DNA of 8,036 bases. Source: Anaerolineales bacterium UBA3905 (GTDB lineage: Bacteria; Chloroflexota; Anaerolineae; Caldilineales; Caldilineaceae). Within the stretch, counting starts at the first letter, position 1. Each line of letters begins with the position of its first letter. This document shows positions 6,885 to 8,036 of the stretch, one piece after another. Below the pieces are notes generated by a model. It ran no database searches. It was not told the origin of the DNA and worked only from the letters and a program-made list of their open reading frames with translations. The position numbers and the translations under genes are program-made. Where the stretch lies: positions 10,876 to 18,911 of the forward strand of contig DGFH01000073.1 of assembly GCA_002391565.1 (NCBI GenBank), given 5' to 3'.

Positions 6885-7313
6885 TCACGCAGTTGCCTGG
6901 GCCGGGATGACGCCAAGCTGCTGCATCAACCCCACAAAATCGGAATGCGACCAGCGTTCGACGACCTTGCCGGCGACGAAGCGCAGCATGGTCGCACCGC
7001 TGATGGTGAATTGCCTGCCGGTGGCGGGAATGCCGTTGAATTCGCCCAGGTGGGCGCCGGCGACATGATAGCGCACGGCCAGCGTGTCCCCTTCGGCGAT
7101 GATGTCGTCAAAATGCAACTGCACGTCAGGAAAACTGGCAAGAAAAGCAGTGTAGAAGATACGCAGCCCGGCGTGCCCCTGTGGCAATTCCGGTGGCAGA
7201 AAATGAGCGATGGCGTCTGGCGCATAGAGCGTCGTAAGATAACCTTCGATGTCGCCGACGTTGAAATAGCGACGCGCCTGTTCAAGAACGGCTTGATTGG
7301 TGGCAGTGCTCAT
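6885..7313 (-). CDS. SnoaL-like ester cyclase family protein, first of a tandem pair
   Basis: The 142-residue product has the SnoaL-like/NTF2-like fold and the normal single-domain length. Helix 4-18 is followed by YFNVGDIEGYLTTLYAPDAIAHF (16-38), FPDVQLHFDD (61-70), IIAEGDTLAVRYHVAG (71-86), FNGIPATGR (92-100) and RWSHSDFVGLMQQLGVIP (120-137), where D125 aligns with the catalytic Asp of SnoaL. Compared with its downstream paralogue it lacks the N-H-D-P motif: H37 is kept but is followed by Phe, so the pocket or substrate probably differs. The start is ATG 7313, because AGGAGG (7329-7324) lies 10 bases before it; an in-frame TTG at 7322 is only 1 base from that site. It is the promoter-proximal gene of the minus-strand run and diverges from proB across a 241-base gap. 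I found no convincing minus-strand promoter in that gap. Confidence 0.87.
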   Translation of the reverse strand: MSTATNQAVLEQARRYFNVGDIEGYLTTLYAPDAIAHFLPPELPQGHAGLRIFYTAFLASFPDVQLHFDDIIAEGDTLAVRYHVAGAHLGEFNGIPATGRQFTISGATMLRFVAGKVVERWSHSDFVGLMQQLGVIPAQATA

Positions 7314-7323
7314 CGTGTGCAAT

Positions 7324-7329
7324 CCTCCT
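7324..7329 (-). promoter_or_regulatory. Ribosome binding site deciding the start of the first SnoaL-like gene
   Basis: AGGAGG on the minus strand is 10 bases before ATG 7313 but only 1 base before the TTG at 7322, so the ATG is the start. Confidence 0.7.
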
Positions 7330-7497
7330 GGTAGTTGACAAAGTGTGTGCGAAACAGAGCGTCAGGGGCGTGACAACGAATGCGTTACGCCAATTGCGGC
7401 GCCGACAGCGTCTCCAACTGCATCAACCAACAGGCATCGTCATCCTGTCCGCCTCTCCAGAATAAAGCGTTCGTCTCTCTGCTTCCAGCCCGAACGT

Positions 7498-7519
7498 TGC
7501 TCAATTTCTGCTCATTTTG
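7498..7519 (+). repeat. 11-bp direct repeat upstream of proB
   Basis: TGCTCAATTTC (7498-7508) is followed immediately by TGCTCATTTTG (7509-7519), identical at 9 of 11 positions. One helical turn of spacing directly at the -35 region fits a possible regulator site, but the repeat is short and AT-rich and may be chance. Confidence 0.3.
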
Positions 7520-7547
7520 ACCAAACCCGCCTGCCATCCGCTATACT
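7517..7547 (+). promoter_or_regulatory. proB promoter, probably giving a leaderless mRNA
   Basis: TTGACC (7517-7522) and TATACT (7542-7547) resemble sigma-70 -35 and -10 boxes with a 19-base spacer, which is long. The -10 ends 7 bases before the ATG of proB, so transcription would start at or next to the start codon. No Shine-Dalgarno sequence precedes the ATG, which agrees with leaderless translation. Confidence 0.55.
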
Positions 7548-7554
7548 TTTCAGC

Positions 7555-8036
7555 ATGTATAAGCGGATTGTCGTCAAACTTGGCACCAGTGTTCTTACCG
7601 GCGGCGGTCGGCAGCTCAACCAGGCGCGTATGGTCGAGCTTGCCCGCCAGTGCGCCAGCCTCTATGCCCAGGGGCGGGATGTCGTCGTCTGTACGTCGGG
7701 CGCAGTCGCGGCGGGGCGCGCCCACCTGAATTTCCCGGCGTTGCCGTCCACCATCACCAGCAAGCAGCTGTTTGCCGCCGTGGGGCAGTTGCAGTTGATG
7801 CGCGTCTGGGAACGGCTCTTCGACATCTACGGCGTGCGCGTTGGGCAGATTCTGCTGACGCGCAGCGATGTGGAGAATCGCCAGCGCTACATCAACGCCC
7901 GCGATGCTTTTACGGCGCTGCTTGAACAGCGCATCGTGCCCATCGTCAACGAGAATGACGCCGTCGCCACCGAGGAGATTCGCGGGGGGGATAACGATAA
8001 CCTCTCGGCGCTGGAGTCAACCCTTGCCAGCGCCGG
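7555..8036 (+). CDS. proB: Glutamate 5-kinase, N-terminal part (runs off the window)
   Basis: ProB catalyses the ATP-dependent phosphorylation of L-glutamate to L-glutamyl 5-phosphate, the first step of proline synthesis in the cytoplasm. The 160 complete residues visible cover most of the amino-acid kinase domain: VVKLGTSVLTGG (6-17, phosphate-binding start), CTSGAVAAG (46-54), KQLFAAVGQ (70-78), QILLTRSD (98-105), RYINARDAF (111-119), PIVNENDAVAT (129-139, glutamate binding) and RGGDNDNLSA (143-152, the GDND nucleotide/metal loop). The usual Phe before GDND is Gly here, encoded within a run of seven G (7984-7990); the frame stays open across it. The start at ATG 7555 matches the family's N-terminus. 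The C-terminal part, including any PUA domain, lies outside the window. It diverges from the cyclase run; proA might follow outside the window. Confidence 0.95.
   Translation, partial: MYKRIVVKLGTSVLTGGGRQLNQARMVELARQCASLYAQGRDVVVCTSGAVAAGRAHLNFPALPSTITSKQLFAAVGQLQLMRVWERLFDIYGVRVGQILLTRSDVENRQRYINARDAFTALLEQRIVPIVNENDAVATEEIRGGDNDNLSALESTLASA

Noticed and set aside
7335..7340. TTGACA on the plus strand in the divergent gap
   Set aside because: No -10-like sequence lies 15-19 bases downstream, and it is more than 200 bases from proB, which has a better promoter.
7984..7990. Run of seven G in proB as a frameshift or phase-variation tract
   Set aside because: The frame reads correctly through it into the conserved GDND loop, and proB is not a typical phase-variable gene. 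The run is noted only as a place where sequencing error or slippage could occur.

Overview
The window looks like chromosomal DNA of a high-GC, non-pathogenic environmental bacterium, most likely a member of the Chloroflexota (Caldilinea/Anaerolineae-like). That placement is an inference from overall protein character and GC-rich codon use; no rRNA or other marker gene is present to confirm it.

Layout from left to right. A small soluble protein of unknown function lies at 82-447 (+). It is followed by a 135-base regulatory gap that carries 11-bp phased TTAAC-type repeats and a good -10 box. Next is a large exported protein of 929 residues (583-3372, +), in which a phytase-like esterase domain is inserted into a split 'choice-of-anchor I' beta-propeller-like domain. 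A long, nearly perfect hairpin (3404-3442) separates it from a convergent run of five minus-strand genes.

Read in the direction of transcription (right to left), that run encodes two tandem paralogous SnoaL-like cyclases (7313-6885 and 6840-6409), a single-pass membrane protein of unknown function (6343-5666), an SRPBCC/START-fold protein (5541-5029) and a PHBH-type FAD-dependent monooxygenase (4924-3527). These are the protein families found as tailoring enzymes in aromatic polyketide pathways, but no ketosynthase or carrier protein is visible here. A short intrinsic terminator or attenuator sits just before the ribosome binding site of the last gene.

At the right edge, diverging from the minus-strand run, is the first part of proB (glutamate 5-kinase, proline synthesis, 7555 to beyond the window). 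Its -10 box lies so close to the ATG that the mRNA is probably leaderless. No tRNA, rRNA, CRISPR array, insertion sequence or phage feature was seen.
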